In this document: positions 31,021-39,902 of the stretch, piece after piece
How the letters are laid out: each line of letters opens with the position of its first letter
How positions within the stretch are numbered: position 1 is the stretch's first letter
Source: Phytoamicus setariae
Lineage (GTDB): Bacteria > Pseudomonadota > Alphaproteobacteria > Rhizobiales > Rhizobiaceae
Assembly (NCBI RefSeq): GCF_016722925.1
Contig: NZ_JAEQNC010000002.1
Coordinates: 434,001 to 498,000, forward strand
Length of the DNA stretch: 64,000 nt
Direction of reading: 5' to 3'
Position numbers and translations under genes: made by a program
The notes under the pieces: generated by a model
Told to the model about the DNA's origin: nothing
The model's input: the letters and a program-made list of their open reading frames with translations, nothing else
The model's database searches: none

Positions 31021-32700
31021 GTGTTTAGGCTAATCAATATAGCAATGGCTGTGATGGCAAATACAGTTGTAGTGGTGATATTGGCGGTATTATACGTTTT
31101 TATTATTAGATATCTAGATACAAGATGGCGATTTGTGCCGTATACGTTGGGCGTTACATTCGCAATATCTTCAATTATATTCCTGTTTTCGCGTCGTCCG
31201 GCATTTTCCGCTTATGTTGCGGGTCTATTTGTGCTGCTGCAGACATTCGCATCTGCGGTGAAGTTCGAACTCAAGGGCTATTCTCTGCATGTCTACGACG
31301 TCATTTTCGTAGGTGCCGATGGGTCGATCATGTCGTTCCTGGCGACCCACTACTTCTCGATATTCTCTATGGCGGTACTGATCCTGTTCGTCGCGATGGC
31401 CTTCTTGTGGTGTCTTTATCGTTTTGAACGGCCGCTTATCGTTGCAGTCCGCTTGCGGGTGCCAGTGGTAATGCTGGGTATCGGCGCTGCTTTCGCTGCC
31501 CATCCCGCGCCGCGTCCGGGCGATCCCCCATTTGTTTTTGGCTTCAACGCATCGTCGCTGTTGCTATCCCTGTGGCACATTCCTCATCTGATTGATGAAT
31601 CGCCACTGGAGAAAGTCATCAGCAACGTTCAGGCCGGTGAACGGTTCGCCGATACCGTGCAATGCGACGCGGCAGTGGCAAAGCCTGATGTGTTTGTAGT
31701 CCTTTCGGAAAGCCAGACATCGCCGTTGCTGTTTTCGGAGATCGACATTCCCGATGCCGTGACATCTGGTTTCACGTCGGGCGATGGAAAGATCAGGCCG
31801 CTGTTTGTCGAGACTTTCGGCGGCGGCACCTGGATGAGCAATTTTTCGGTTCTGACCGGCCTGTCCAGTGCGGATTTTCAGTGGCAGGCTCCTTACGTCA
31901 ATCAGTTGCTGGAAGGCAGGATCAAGGGGGCGGTTCCCGAAGTGCTGTCTCGTTGCGGCTACCGCACGGTCGCCATCATGCCGATGAAATTCCACGCCCT
32001 GAACGAGGGGCCATTCCTCAAGTCGATCGGTTTCCAGGAGGTTTACGACGGAGAGGCGATGGGGCTTGCCTCGATGGAAATCCGCGACCGCGGTTACTTC
32101 GCATTTGCCGAAAAGATCATCAAGGAACATCGCAAGTCGGACGAACGCCCCCTGTTCATTGCAATGCAGACGATGTTTCCACACGCTCCCTATGCAAACC
32201 GACTGGTACCCACCATCGACCTGCCAGCGCATGATTTCAAGTCAGGCGAAGACGTTTCCGAATATATGCGCCGCGTCTATGCGTCTCGCCTCGATTTCCG
32301 CGCGTTTCTGGAGAAGAGGCGCCAGCAACCCGGAAACAACGGTTCCGTCCTGGTCGATTTTGGCGATCATCAGTCAGTCGCCACCAAGGAGTTTGCGCTC
32401 AAACGCTATGATGGCGAAAATGCTTTCGTCGATTTCCGGTCCATCATCTACCAGACCTATTTCTCGGTCCACGGATTCGGTGTCGATGTGGATTACACCT
32501 CACTGAGCCAGCCAGAGGACGTCGCGTACCTGATGGCCCGCGTCGCCGCAGCGGCCAAACTGCCGACGTCGCCGGTTTTTCAGGACCTGCTCCGTCTGAG
32601 TGACCTGTGTGCAGGCCGCTTCCACACCTGTGAGAACAGGAGTGAAATCGACTTGCATCTGAAGAAGCGTGCCAATGCGGGGCTGTTGGCGCTCGATTGA
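31021..32700 (+). CDS. Membrane-anchored sulfatase/alkaline-phosphatase-superfamily transferase
   Basis: The 559-residue protein has 4-5 N-terminal transmembrane helices (residues about 5-165). A periplasmic sulfatase-fold domain follows, similar to LtaS, OpgB and EptA enzymes. Candidate metal and catalytic residues are Glu in VVLSESQTS, Thr in FGGGTWMSN (nucleophile), and Asp-His in VDFGDHQS. Such enzymes transfer phosphoglycerol or phosphoethanolamine to glycans or lipids; which one is unknown. GTG 31021 is chosen for AGGGAAA 6-7 nt upstream. The first 150 bp are clearly AT-richer than the neighbourhood, and the gene interrupts the argC-speB order seen in relatives, suggesting later insertion. 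Confidence 0.8.
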   Translation: MFRLINIAMAVMANTVVVVILAVLYVFIIRYLDTRWRFVPYTLGVTFAISSIIFLFSRRPAFSAYVAGLFVLLQTFASAVKFELKGYSLHVYDVIFVGADGSIMSFLATHYFSIFSMAVLILFVAMAFLWCLYRFERPLIVAVRLRVPVVMLGIGAAFAAHPAPRPGDPPFVFGFNASSLLLSLWHIPHLIDESPLEKVISNVQAGERFADTVQCDAAVAKPDVFVVLSESQTSPLLFSEIDIPDAVTSGFTSGDGKIRPLFVETFGGGTWMSNFSVLTGLSSADFQWQAPYVNQLLEGRIKGAVPEVLSRCGYRTVAIMPMKFHALNEGPFLKSIGFQEVYDGEAMGLASMEIRDRGYFAFAEKIIKEHRKSDERPLFIAMQTMFPHAPYANRLVPTIDLPAHDFKSGEDVSEYMRRVYASRLDFRAFLEKRRQQPGNNGSVLVDFGDHQSVATKEFALKRYDGENAFVDFRSIIYQTYFSVHGFGVDVDYTSLSQPEDVAYLMARVAAAAKLPTSPVFQDLLRLSDLCAGRFHTCENRSEIDLHLKKRANAGLLALD

Positions 32701-32784
32701 TCGTCATTGCACTTCAATGGCTTGGCGCGGGAAACGGAATCTCCGTGTCAGCCTCTTGAATCAGCCTTTCAGCGAAAGGCTGTT

Positions 32785-33744
32785 TCAACCCGCGCCATCT
32801 TTGGCCATCCTTTGCGCCCTCAGCCCTAGCATGTACATCGCCACGCTGGCGCCGGCGATCGCGGTGATCTGGCCATGATCATAGGGCGGCGAGACCTCGA
32901 CGACATCGGCGCCCTTTATATCGAGTTGACCTAGTTTCTGCAGCACCGACAGCATCTTGGCGCTCGACGGTCCGCCGGCGACCGGTGTGCCGGTTCCCGG
33001 TGCATAGGCCGGATCGAGGCAGTCGATATCGAAGGTGAGGTAGCAGGGGCGATTGCCGACACGGGTAATGATTGCCTCGGCGATCGCGGTGGCCGACATG
33101 TCCTCGACGACGTGGCCGTATAGCATCTTGATGCCGCAATCGTCCGGCGCGTGGGTGCGAATGCCGACCTGGATCGAGTGTGCGGTATCGATGATCCCGT
33201 CGCGGGCCGCGCGGCCGACGAAGGAGCCGTGGTCGATCCGCCGCTCTTCGTCGAACCAGGTATCTTGATGGGCGTCGAACTGGATCATCGCCAGCGGGCC
33301 ATATTTGGCAGCGTGGGCCTGCAGCAGTGGCCAGGTAATGTAGTGGTCGCCGCCCATGGTAAACAGGAACGCCCCCGATTTGATGATCTTGGACGCTTCC
33401 TTCTGGATCGTTCCGGGCGTCTTGTGGTGATTGCCATAGTCGAGCAGGCAATCGCCATAGTCGATCACGGCCATGTTCTCGAACAGGTCGAGATTGAACG
33501 GATATTGCGGATCGTTGTCGAAGATCGTCGATGCCTCGCGGATCGCGCGCGGTCCAAACCGGGTCCCGGGGCGGTGCGAGACCGCAGCGTCGAATGGAAT
33601 GCCCCACACCACCGCATCGACGCCGATAAGGTTCTTGGTGTATTTGCGCCGCATGAAGGAGAGTGCGCCGGCATAGGTCGGGTCTGTCGCCGCTCCCTTG
33701 ATGGATTTGGCGGTAAAGGCGTTGTCGATGGTCTTTGCTGGCAT
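32785..33744 (-). CDS. speB: Agmatinase/arginase-family ureohydrolase (SpeB-like)
   Basis: Ureohydrolase of 319 residues with a binuclear manganese site: GGDH (about residue 131-134), DAHQD (about 157-161) and DIDCLDPAYAPGTGTP (about 240-255). Family members release urea from agmatine, guanidinobutyrate or related compounds; agmatine is the most usual substrate in this clade, but sequence alone does not settle it. GIPFDAAVSHRPGTRFGPRAIRE is the typical N-terminal signature. It stands alone, divergent from the small RTX protein gene. Confidence 0.9.
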   Translation of the reverse strand: MPAKTIDNAFTAKSIKGAATDPTYAGALSFMRRKYTKNLIGVDAVVWGIPFDAAVSHRPGTRFGPRAIREASTIFDNDPQYPFNLDLFENMAVIDYGDCLLDYGNHHKTPGTIQKEASKIIKSGAFLFTMGGDHYITWPLLQAHAAKYGPLAMIQFDAHQDTWFDEERRIDHGSFVGRAARDGIIDTAHSIQVGIRTHAPDDCGIKMLYGHVVEDMSATAIAEAIITRVGNRPCYLTFDIDCLDPAYAPGTGTPVAGGPSSAKMLSVLQKLGQLDIKGADVVEVSPPYDHGQITAIAGASVAMYMLGLRAQRMAKDGAG

Positions 33745-33938
33745 TGGCTGTCTTCCTGTTCCCCTGGTTCTGGCGTGAAGCGTAATCGGGCGAACCGCCT
33801 GCGGTCAATCCTGGAGGCAGGTCCCGCATAAGCGACTGATAGGCGGATCGCTCGATTCTGCCGGACCAGTTTAACTTCGGCGCAACTTTTCGCTGCTCAA
33901 AAGGAGCTAGGATATTTCGAGCATGTTGGAGGGGTATT

Positions 33939-34817
33939 GTGGCTATCCGGGGTACGGACAAATCCGAAACGATCTATGGCACCAGGGGCGAGGACGAAAT
34001 CTACGGGTTGCAGGGTGACGATCTGATCGACGTCAACGGCATGGGATCGTCAGACGCCTGGGCTTCAGATTCAGTGCACGCGGGTGCGGGTGACGACATC
34101 ATTAAGGGGTTCACCTTCGATCTCGCCAAGGTCGACGATATGCCGGAGGCCAAGATAGAGGTCGATGGCGGAAGGGGCAAGGATACCATCGTCATCAATT
34201 TCCTCAATAATTCCGCCGGGGCGGGCAGCCTCAACTTAACCATCTTCCAGAAACAGTTAGATCCGCGGTTCATCGAATGGATGAGCTATGATCTGACCAA
34301 TGCCTGGAAGGTCGCTACGCCTCCACCGTTGAAGGGCACCGTTTTCAACGAGATCTACAACTTCAAGTCTGGGGAGAATTTGAACGTCGTCTATGCTGGC
34401 GCGGGCAAGGACATCTTGCTGCTCGACAGTGCGGGCGGCACGTTTCGCGGCGGCGGCGGCAACGACATTCTGGTCGTGGAAGACGGGGAGAACCGTCTCC
34501 ATGGCGGGGCCGGGGCAGATGCCTTCGTCTTCTCTGTCGGGGGTGGAAAAGACCGGGGAGAAGAAGGCAGCCTGACGAGGATCGCTGACTTCCAGCGCGG
34601 CACGGACAAGATCGTCGTCGATCTCGGGGCAAGGGAGGATTTTGGCGACCGGCCCCAGGATCTGACGCCTCGCAATATAGGCGAAAGCAGCAGGGATTTG
34701 TACCAGCGCCATATCGACTACGACCGTGCAAGTGGCCGGCTTTATGTCGATGATGAACTGGTGGCGAAAGTGAAGGGCGGGCTTGATCTGCACGCCGGCG
34801 ACTTCTTGTTCTGCTGA
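33939..34817 (+). CDS. RTX-type calcium-binding secreted protein
   Basis: The 292-residue protein begins with RTX-like repeats (GTDKSETIYGTRGEDEIYG, LQGDDLIDVNG, HAGAGDDIIKG). It continues with a non-repeat middle (about 85-150), and has a second RTX block (VYAGAGKDILLL, FRGGGGNDILVV, LHGGAGADAFVF) and a serralysin-like end (IADFQRGTDKIVVDL). No signal peptide, so type I secretion is likely. GTG 33939 has GGAGGGG directly upstream. It is unlike the giant repeat protein in repeat type but shares the secretion-end pattern. No protease or lipase motif was seen. Confidence 0.8.
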   Translation: MAIRGTDKSETIYGTRGEDEIYGLQGDDLIDVNGMGSSDAWASDSVHAGAGDDIIKGFTFDLAKVDDMPEAKIEVDGGRGKDTIVINFLNNSAGAGSLNLTIFQKQLDPRFIEWMSYDLTNAWKVATPPPLKGTVFNEIYNFKSGENLNVVYAGAGKDILLLDSAGGTFRGGGGNDILVVEDGENRLHGGAGADAFVFSVGGGKDRGEEGSLTRIADFQRGTDKIVVDLGAREDFGDRPQDLTPRNIGESSRDLYQRHIDYDRASGRLYVDDELVAKVKGGLDLHAGDFLFC

Positions 34818-34857
34818 GTGAGAGAAATGGGCACTGTCGGCCTGATCCGGCCGTGCC

Positions 34858-35988
34858 CTATTTCACTTCACCAAAATACTTGGTCCGCAAATCTCCCACG
34901 ACGCCGTTTTCCTGCAAGCCGAGCAGTTCGACGGTCAATGGGCGTGTAAGCGGGCTTCGAAGGGGAAGGGCGAAGCCATATTTATCGGGTTCGAAAAGTG
35001 CGCCGACAACCTCGACTTCCTTGTCCGGATGCTGGTGGGCATAATATTCCAGCACTTCCGCATCGCCGATGATGGCATCGACCTCATCATTTTGAAGAGC
35101 CTGAACCGAGTGCTCGAGATCAGGATAGGTGCGGATACTGAATCCGGAGGATAAGGCGAAATCCTCCGACACGCTGCCCGCGAACACGCCGACGGTCTTG
35201 CCCTGCAGGTCGGCAAGGCCGGCGATCTGATTGTTCAGCGAAAGTGTCGTCATCACACTTGCAATCGATGACGTCACGTAGGCGAGAACGGCAATGCCGC
35301 AGAAGAGCCACAGGCCGTGCCACACCCGGCCGACCCAGCCGAAGAAATTCTTCCGCCCTGTTGGCTTGCCGGACGCGATCGACATGACGGCAAAGAAGCT
35401 CTCCGCTAGGCCGTCGAGCCATTTATTCGGAAACTCCGGATTGAAACGACGGTCGAACAGCGTCAGCAACACCGTTCCCGCCAGAATGATGCCGGCAAAC
35501 CAGATATAGACGCGAAGGTGGCCGGAATCCTGCAGGCCGTCGAGTATGTCCCAGAAGTCAGTCGTCTGAGATTGGTCCACCATCACTCTTTGACCGGAAT
35601 CGAACCAGGGTTGGGTGAAATCCACATTCAAAGCGCGATTTTGGGTGATGGTGAGGTTGGTGACGGCGATTTCGATTTCACCTCGGGCCGCGGCATCGAG
35701 CAATTCGCGAACGGTGGAATAGGCGCGAAAAGTCGTCTGGATTCCAAGCTCGGCGGCCAGTGCCTTCCACAAATCGACCGCCATTCCGGAGAATTTGCCG
35801 TGATCCTCCGTCACGAAGGGAGGATTGACATAAAGCCCCGCGGTCACGGTGCGCGGCGTTGCTGCTTGCTGCGCAACCACATTTCCAGCGCAGAGGAGCA
35901 GAGCCAGCACGATCATCGCAAGTGCAAGCACGTCGCGGCAAATTCGCCTTGGATAATGCAGTCCGCAATCGGAAGGTGTGGGAGTCAT
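34858..35988 (-). CDS. Prokaryotic ionotropic-glutamate-receptor-like channel/receptor
   Basis: The 376-residue protein has a signal peptide (residues 1-40) and an amino-acid-binding domain split by a channel-like insert. The order is S1 (about 46-150), M1 (157-178), pore loop (197-213), M2 (216-248) and S2 (257-376). S1 carries NLTITQNR with Arg118, the position that grips the ligand carboxylate in iGluRs, and S2 carries GDAEVLEYY. The pore reads FFAVMSIASGKPTGRK and lacks the K+-channel TVGYG of cyanobacterial GluR0. No ABC transporter genes are adjacent. It could be a ligand-gated channel or a membrane-anchored binding protein; channel activity is inference from topology. Confidence 0.75.
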   Translation of the reverse strand: MTPTPSDCGLHYPRRICRDVLALAMIVLALLLCAGNVVAQQAATPRTVTAGLYVNPPFVTEDHGKFSGMAVDLWKALAAELGIQTTFRAYSTVRELLDAAARGEIEIAVTNLTITQNRALNVDFTQPWFDSGQRVMVDQSQTTDFWDILDGLQDSGHLRVYIWFAGIILAGTVLLTLFDRRFNPEFPNKWLDGLAESFFAVMSIASGKPTGRKNFFGWVGRVWHGLWLFCGIAVLAYVTSSIASVMTTLSLNNQIAGLADLQGKTVGVFAGSVSEDFALSSGFSIRTYPDLEHSVQALQNDEVDAIIGDAEVLEYYAHQHPDKEVEVVGALFEPDKYGFALPLRSPLTRPLTVELLGLQENGVVGDLRTKYFGEVK

Positions 35989-36042
35989 GGATGGGCTTCT
36001 AGCATGAAATTGTTGCAGGCGACAGATTGCCGGCGATTGGCA

Positions 36043-36378
36043 CTATCGGCCAAACGAATAGGCGCGCTCGACTTTGCCCACGCGCACTTCGTAGCGCTCG
36101 TACCATTTCTCGCGACCTTTGTTCTGGGCATCGAGATGATCGAGAACGGCCTTCCAGCTGCGGATGCTTTGTTCGTCTGCCCAGAAGGAGTTGGTGATGC
36201 CGAAACCGTCCGACCCGCGCGCGCTTTCGACGCCGAGATAGCCCGGCTGCTTGGCGGCAAGCTCTGCCATTTTCTCGGCCATGTCAGAGTAGCCGTTGTC
36301 TCCGTCGGTGCGCTGGCTGGAGAAGGTAACGACATAGTAGGGCGGGCGGGGCGTGCTGGCGAAAGCTGGCTGCGACAT
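36043..36378 (-). CDS. Antibiotic-biosynthesis-monooxygenase (ABM) fold protein
   Basis: The 111-residue protein has the small ferredoxin-like ABM fold (YYVVTFSSQRT, MAEKMAELAAKQPGYLGVESARG, GITNSFWADEQSIRSWK). Such proteins are often putative heme-degrading or quinol-oxidising enzymes, or have unknown function. The start at 36378 matches the short family N-terminus; the frame runs open to 36447. It is separated from the iGluR-like gene by about 54 bp on the same strand (ABM first), so co-transcription is possible. The family name does not imply antibiotic synthesis. Confidence 0.8.
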   Translation of the reverse strand: MSQPAFASTPRPPYYVVTFSSQRTDGDNGYSDMAEKMAELAAKQPGYLGVESARGSDGFGITNSFWADEQSIRSWKAVLDHLDAQNKGREKWYERYEVRVGKVERAYSFGR

Positions 36379-36579
36379 CGGGTGATTCCTTGTTGCGTTT
36401 GCGATGTTAACAGTGTTGTGACGCGAGGTTGCCTGCAATTCAGGCAACTCATGCCCAAAACCTGTGGTTCAGCACATTACGTAATCACACTTAAATTGTT
36501 GATTGGATTTAGTAAAATTTTTGTTGCGTGAAACCCGCAAATCACATCCCTATGACGTTGACAGTGAATGGAGAACTTC

Positions 36580-36879
36580 ATGATGATCTTAGACATCCCA
36601 TGGACCAAGCCTGTAACCGTCGAACTTCAGTGTGGAATGCGCCGTCTCTTTCGTGGCGCTTATGATGCTCTCGACTTCCTTGAAAACGAATGGCCGATCC
36701 GCAAGGGCTCGCATTACCGTCAGGCGGTAAGGCTTTGCCGTGTTGCACTGTCTCGCACCTCCTATGCGGAAGCCGCGCATGATGCCTTCGTCGCAGCTTG
36801 CAGCGAAGCTATGCTGTATTGTGGCCATGGCAGACCGGTCGCATCCATGTCGCATGCGGCGACGCACGCCTCAAGCTGA
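36580..36879 (+). CDS. DUF982 family protein
   Basis: The product is 99 residues from the ATG at 36580 (or 98 from 36583; an upstream ATG at 36568 leaves no Shine-Dalgarno). It matches DUF982, a family expanded in rhizobia: PWTKPVTVELQCGMRRLF, ALDFLENEWP, GSHYRQAVRLCRVAL and AAHDAFVAACSEA. Helical, no signal peptide; function unknown. It stands alone between the ABM gene and the ribosomal protein genes. The segment upstream is AT-rich, suitable for a promoter. Confidence 0.85.
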   Translation: MMILDIPWTKPVTVELQCGMRRLFRGAYDALDFLENEWPIRKGSHYRQAVRLCRVALSRTSYAEAAHDAFVAACSEAMLYCGHGRPVASMSHAATHASS

Positions 36880-37149
36880 GTTGCTGCAGGGCAGTTTCCT
36901 CTGCCTTCAATCGCATCCGGGTTACCGCCTGGCCGCTTTTAACTCGTCCTGTGAGGGACAAGCATTTCCGTATGTTGGATGTTCAACTGTTGACGCGAAC
37001 GACCTGGCCAGCAGTCGCCTGGGATGCCGTCAGGCTCCTCCTCGGATATCCGTCGGAAATCCGGTTCAGTGTGCCAGCGTCACTTGCTCACGCGAAATTC
37101 AAGATGAAATGAGCCCAGTTGACTGGATGAACATGTGGGACACGCCATG
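36880..37149. other. Intergenic stretch without a supported gene
   Basis: Between the DUF982 stop and the rpsI terminator. Two plus-strand frames cross it but have no recognisable product and no ribosome binding site. I see nothing else in it. Confidence 0.5.
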
Positions 37150-37177
37150 AAAAAAAGGCCGGGCAAAACCCGGCCTT
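37150..37177 (-). terminator. Intrinsic terminator of the rplM-rpsI operon
   Basis: On the minus strand, GGCCGGG-N5-CCCGGCC is followed by a run of seven T (plus-strand A run 37150-37156). It lies 26 nt after the rpsI stop. Confidence 0.9.
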
Positions 37178-37202
37178 TCCGTATTTCCGATTTCGGAAGC
37201 GA

Positions 37203-37670
37203 TTAACGCTTCGAGAACTGGAACGAACGACGTGCCTTCGCACGGCCGTACTTCTTGCGCTCGACCACGCGGCTGTCGCGGGTCAGGAAGCCACCCTTCT
37301 TGAGCACGCCGCGAAGCGCCGGCTCGAAGTAGGTCAGTGCCTTGGAGATGCCGTGACGAACTGCACCGGCCTGGCCGGAGAGGCCGCCGCCGGCAACCGT
37401 TGCGATCACGTCGAACTGGCCGTCGCGAGCAGCGGCGAAGATCGGCTGGCGAAGGATCATCTGCAGCACCGGGCGGGCGAAATATGCCGTGTAGTCCTTG
37501 CCGTTGACGATGATCTTGCCGGAGCCGGCCTTGACCCAGACGCGGGCAACCGCATCCTTGCGCTTGCCGGTGGCGTAGGAGCGGCCCTGGGCATCGACCT
37601 TGCGGACGTGAACCGGAGCAGAGGCTTCGACAGCGGTGCCGAGGTCCTTGAGGGAAGAAAGGTCAGCCAT
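37203..37670 (-). CDS. rpsI: 30S ribosomal protein S9
   Basis: Component of the small-subunit head whose C-terminal tail reaches the P-site tRNA. The 155-residue protein has the alphaproteobacterial N-terminal extension, then [38 protein letters not shown] and the universal tail [27 protein letters not shown] (given only in part as family tail). It follows rplM after 2 nt. A strong terminator ends the operon. Confidence 0.97.
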   Translation of the reverse strand: MADLSSLKDLGTAVEASAPVHVRKVDAQGRSYATGKRKDAVARVWVKAGSGKIIVNGKDYTAYFARPVLQMILRQPIFAAARDGQFDVIATVAGGGLSGQAGAVRHGISKALTYFEPALRGVLKKGGFLTRDSRVVERKKYGRAKARRSFQFSKR

Positions 37671-37672
37671 GA

Positions 37673-38137
37673 TCAGCCTCTTTTCGTGTTCTTGGCATTG
37701 AGCGAGGCAACGTCGAGAACGACCGGCTGCTGAGCTTCATGCGGATGGGCGGCGCCTGTGTAGACCTTGAGGTTCTTCATCTGGCGACGGCCGAGCGGGC
37801 CACGGGGAACCATACGCTCGACAGCCTTTTCAAGAACGCGCTCCGGGAAGCGGCCTTCGAGAATCTGGCGCATCGTGCGTTCCTTGATGCCGCCGGGATA
37901 GCCGGTGTGCCAATAGAACTTCTTGTCGGTGAATTTCTTGCCGGTGTAGACGACCTTGTCGGCATTGATGACAATGACGTTGTCGCCATCATCGACGTGC
38001 GGTGTGAAAGTCGGCTTGTGCTTGCCGCGCAGACGGTTGGCGATGATGGAGGCGAGACGGCCGACGACGAGCCCTTCGGCATCGATCAGCACCCACTTCT
38101 TCTCGACGTCTGCCGGCTTCTGTACGAAGGTGGACAT
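37673..38137 (-). CDS. rplM: 50S ribosomal protein L13
   Basis: Early-assembly large-subunit protein, 154 residues. [20 protein letters not shown] at the N-terminus, [19 protein letters not shown] and [18 protein letters not shown] are standard L13 blocks. A TTG at 38179 is in frame but the ATG at 38137 gives the family start. First gene of the rplM-rpsI operon; the region 38138-38341 upstream should hold its promoter, though I can name no consensus boxes. Confidence 0.97.
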   Translation of the reverse strand: MSTFVQKPADVEKKWVLIDAEGLVVGRLASIIANRLRGKHKPTFTPHVDDGDNVIVINADKVVYTGKKFTDKKFYWHTGYPGGIKERTMRQILEGRFPERVLEKAVERMVPRGPLGRRQMKNLKVYTGAAHPHEAQQPVVLDVASLNAKNTKRG

Positions 38138-38341
38138 ATGTCTATTCTTTCGTGTTCGATCCCCGAAACCCGAAGGCAAGGGGCGTTTCTTGTTGCTTGG
38201 ATTGTGTGGCCGGAGCCCACAAAAAAGATGCTGCCCGGTAGGACAGCGATCTGGCTGGGCTTATACGCAACGCGCCGGCTTTCGTCAAGAAAGACAAATG
38301 TGCTGACGGGAAAAATAGATAAACGAAATCAATAAGTTGAT

Positions 38342-38365
38342 TGTGAGGTATGGAGATACCTCACA
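38342..38365. terminator. Perfect 10-bp inverted repeat overlapping the thioesterase stop codon
   Basis: TGTGAGGTAT-GGAG-ATACCTCACA. The TGA stop of the minus-strand thioesterase gene lies in the stem. On the plus strand it is followed by TTTTT, on the minus strand by a less T-rich sequence, so its efficiency as terminator for the thioesterase is uncertain. Confidence 0.5.
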
Positions 38366-38810
38366 TTTTTCCGGGTGGAATCGCGTAGGTTGCCGTCGCT
38401 TGCGCTATGAGTTGGCCCGTATCGGCACGCTGGATGCCGATGTCCATCACGGAAAGCAGCCTTCCGGTCTTGAGCATCCGCCCGACACCCAGCAGCGGCA
38501 CGGGTGCGGGACGGTGGAGGAAGGATATATTGAGGTTGCTCGTCAACGCCAGTCGGCCGGCATCGATGCCGACCGTGGCGAGAAGCGTCGCATAGGCGCA
38601 GACATCAGCGAGCGCGAAGAGCGACGGACCCGAAACCGTGCCGCCCGGTCTCAGGTGACTGTCATTGGGCGTGAAGTTGAGGGTGACGGTATTTTCCGCC
38701 ACGCTTGCCACGCCGAACACTCGGCCGCCCGCATGAATCTGCGGAAACTCTCGATCGAGAAAGTCGCTGATTTCCGTGGCGGTCAATTGGCTCGGCATGC
38801 TTGCATCCAT
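38361..38810 (-). CDS. PaaI-type hotdog-fold thioesterase
   Basis: The 149-residue hotdog protein would hydrolyse acyl-CoA thioesters. PaaI-family features are HLRPGGTVSGPSLFALADVCAYATLL (the central helix with the catalytic acidic residue Asp in ALADVCA), SNLNISFLHRPAP and TGQLIAQATATYAIPP. No signal peptide. It is next to rplM in many rhizobial genomes. Natural substrate unknown. About 19 bp separate it from the upstream EamA gene, so the two may be co-transcribed. Confidence 0.87.
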   Translation of the reverse strand: MDASMPSQLTATEISDFLDREFPQIHAGGRVFGVASVAENTVTLNFTPNDSHLRPGGTVSGPSLFALADVCAYATLLATVGIDAGRLALTSNLNISFLHRPAPVPLLGVGRMLKTGRLLSVMDIGIQRADTGQLIAQATATYAIPPGKM

Positions 38811-38829
38811 TCAGCTGCGGCCAACAAGG

Positions 38830-39666
38830 CTAGCCCAGTTTCATTGTTAGCGCACCCAGCGCAATCATCCCGCCGGCGACATAGCGCCAGGGGCTGGCGC
38901 GCTCCTTCAGGATCAGGACCGAGATCAGCAGCGCAAACAGGATCGATGTTTCCCTCAACGCCGCGACGGCGGCAATCGGGGCGCGCGTCATGGCGTAAAG
39001 CGCCAGTCCGTAGGATGCCACCGAGCCAATGCCGCCGATCAGGCCGCGCCGCCAGGTGGTGCGCGCGTGTTTTAGCACCGGTGATACGCCACGCATCAGG
39101 AATGCGAAGGCAAAGAGCGGGATGGGAGGCAGGATCGAGATCCAGATCGTGTAGGAGATCGGATTGCCGGCGAGCCGCGCGCCGATGCCATCGACGTATG
39201 TATAGAGGGCGATGACGCAGGAATTGATCAGCGCAACGCCAATGGCCTTGGAATGGCCGCCGCGAAAGTCGGCTGCGATGGTCAGGACTCCGGCGGAGAT
39301 CACGATAACGCCAGCAAACATCATTGGCGAAAGGGTTTCCGCCAGCACCACGCCGCTGGTGGTGGCGATGATCAGTGGCGCGACGCCGCGCATCAGGGGG
39401 TAGACGAGGCCGATATCGCCAAGGCGATAGGCGGCGCCGACCAGCTGGTAATAGGTGAAGTGGATACAGACAGAGCCGATGATGTAGGGCCAGGCGGCCG
39501 CATTCGGCAGCGGCAGGAAGGGAAGCGCGCATAAGGATGCCACTGCCGCGCCCAGCGCCACCATGGTGGAGTCCAGCTGCTTGTCGGTACCCGATTTTAC
39601 GAGCGCATTCCAGGTCGCATGAAGGCAGGCGCCGAGGAGAACAAGAAATACAATATCAATTGGCAT
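38830..39666 (-). CDS. EamA/DMT family transporter
   Basis: The 278-residue integral membrane protein has ten predicted helices in two EamA repeats (residues about 2-135 and 145-276). Typical motifs are ACLHATWNALVK at the N-terminus, VYPLMRGVAPLI, and ALYAMTRAPIAAVAALRETSILFALLISVLILKE (in part) in the second repeat. Drug/metabolite transporters export amino acids, nucleosides or other small molecules; the substrate here is not deducible. It reads into the thioesterase gene. Confidence 0.88.
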   Translation of the reverse strand: MPIDIVFLVLLGACLHATWNALVKSGTDKQLDSTMVALGAAVASLCALPFLPLPNAAAWPYIIGSVCIHFTYYQLVGAAYRLGDIGLVYPLMRGVAPLIIATTSGVVLAETLSPMMFAGVIVISAGVLTIAADFRGGHSKAIGVALINSCVIALYTYVDGIGARLAGNPISYTIWISILPPIPLFAFAFLMRGVSPVLKHARTTWRRGLIGGIGSVASYGLALYAMTRAPIAAVAALRETSILFALLISVLILKERASPWRYVAGGMIALGALTMKLG

Positions 39667-39902
39667 GAATGAATCCGGGAACTGACCTGCATATGAGCCT
39701 CAACCGAGTCTCCTGCGGAATGTAGCGTATTCCTCATTGCACAGCCGAACACCCCGGAAAAGGCCGTTTGCTTTGTGTTTTGCGCCATAGGTTGGTCGCA
39801 TTTGCGCGCAACCGATCAAAACGATTGACCTTTGCGTTGACCTTTAATGATTACGTAAGTACAAAAAGTATACATAGAGGGTACATTAAGGGAATTTAGC
39901 GT

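Noticed and set aside
34858-36378. iGluR-like protein as an ordinary ABC amino-acid binding protein
   Set aside because: Two membrane helices with a pore-like loop split the binding domain, and no permease or ATPase gene is nearby.
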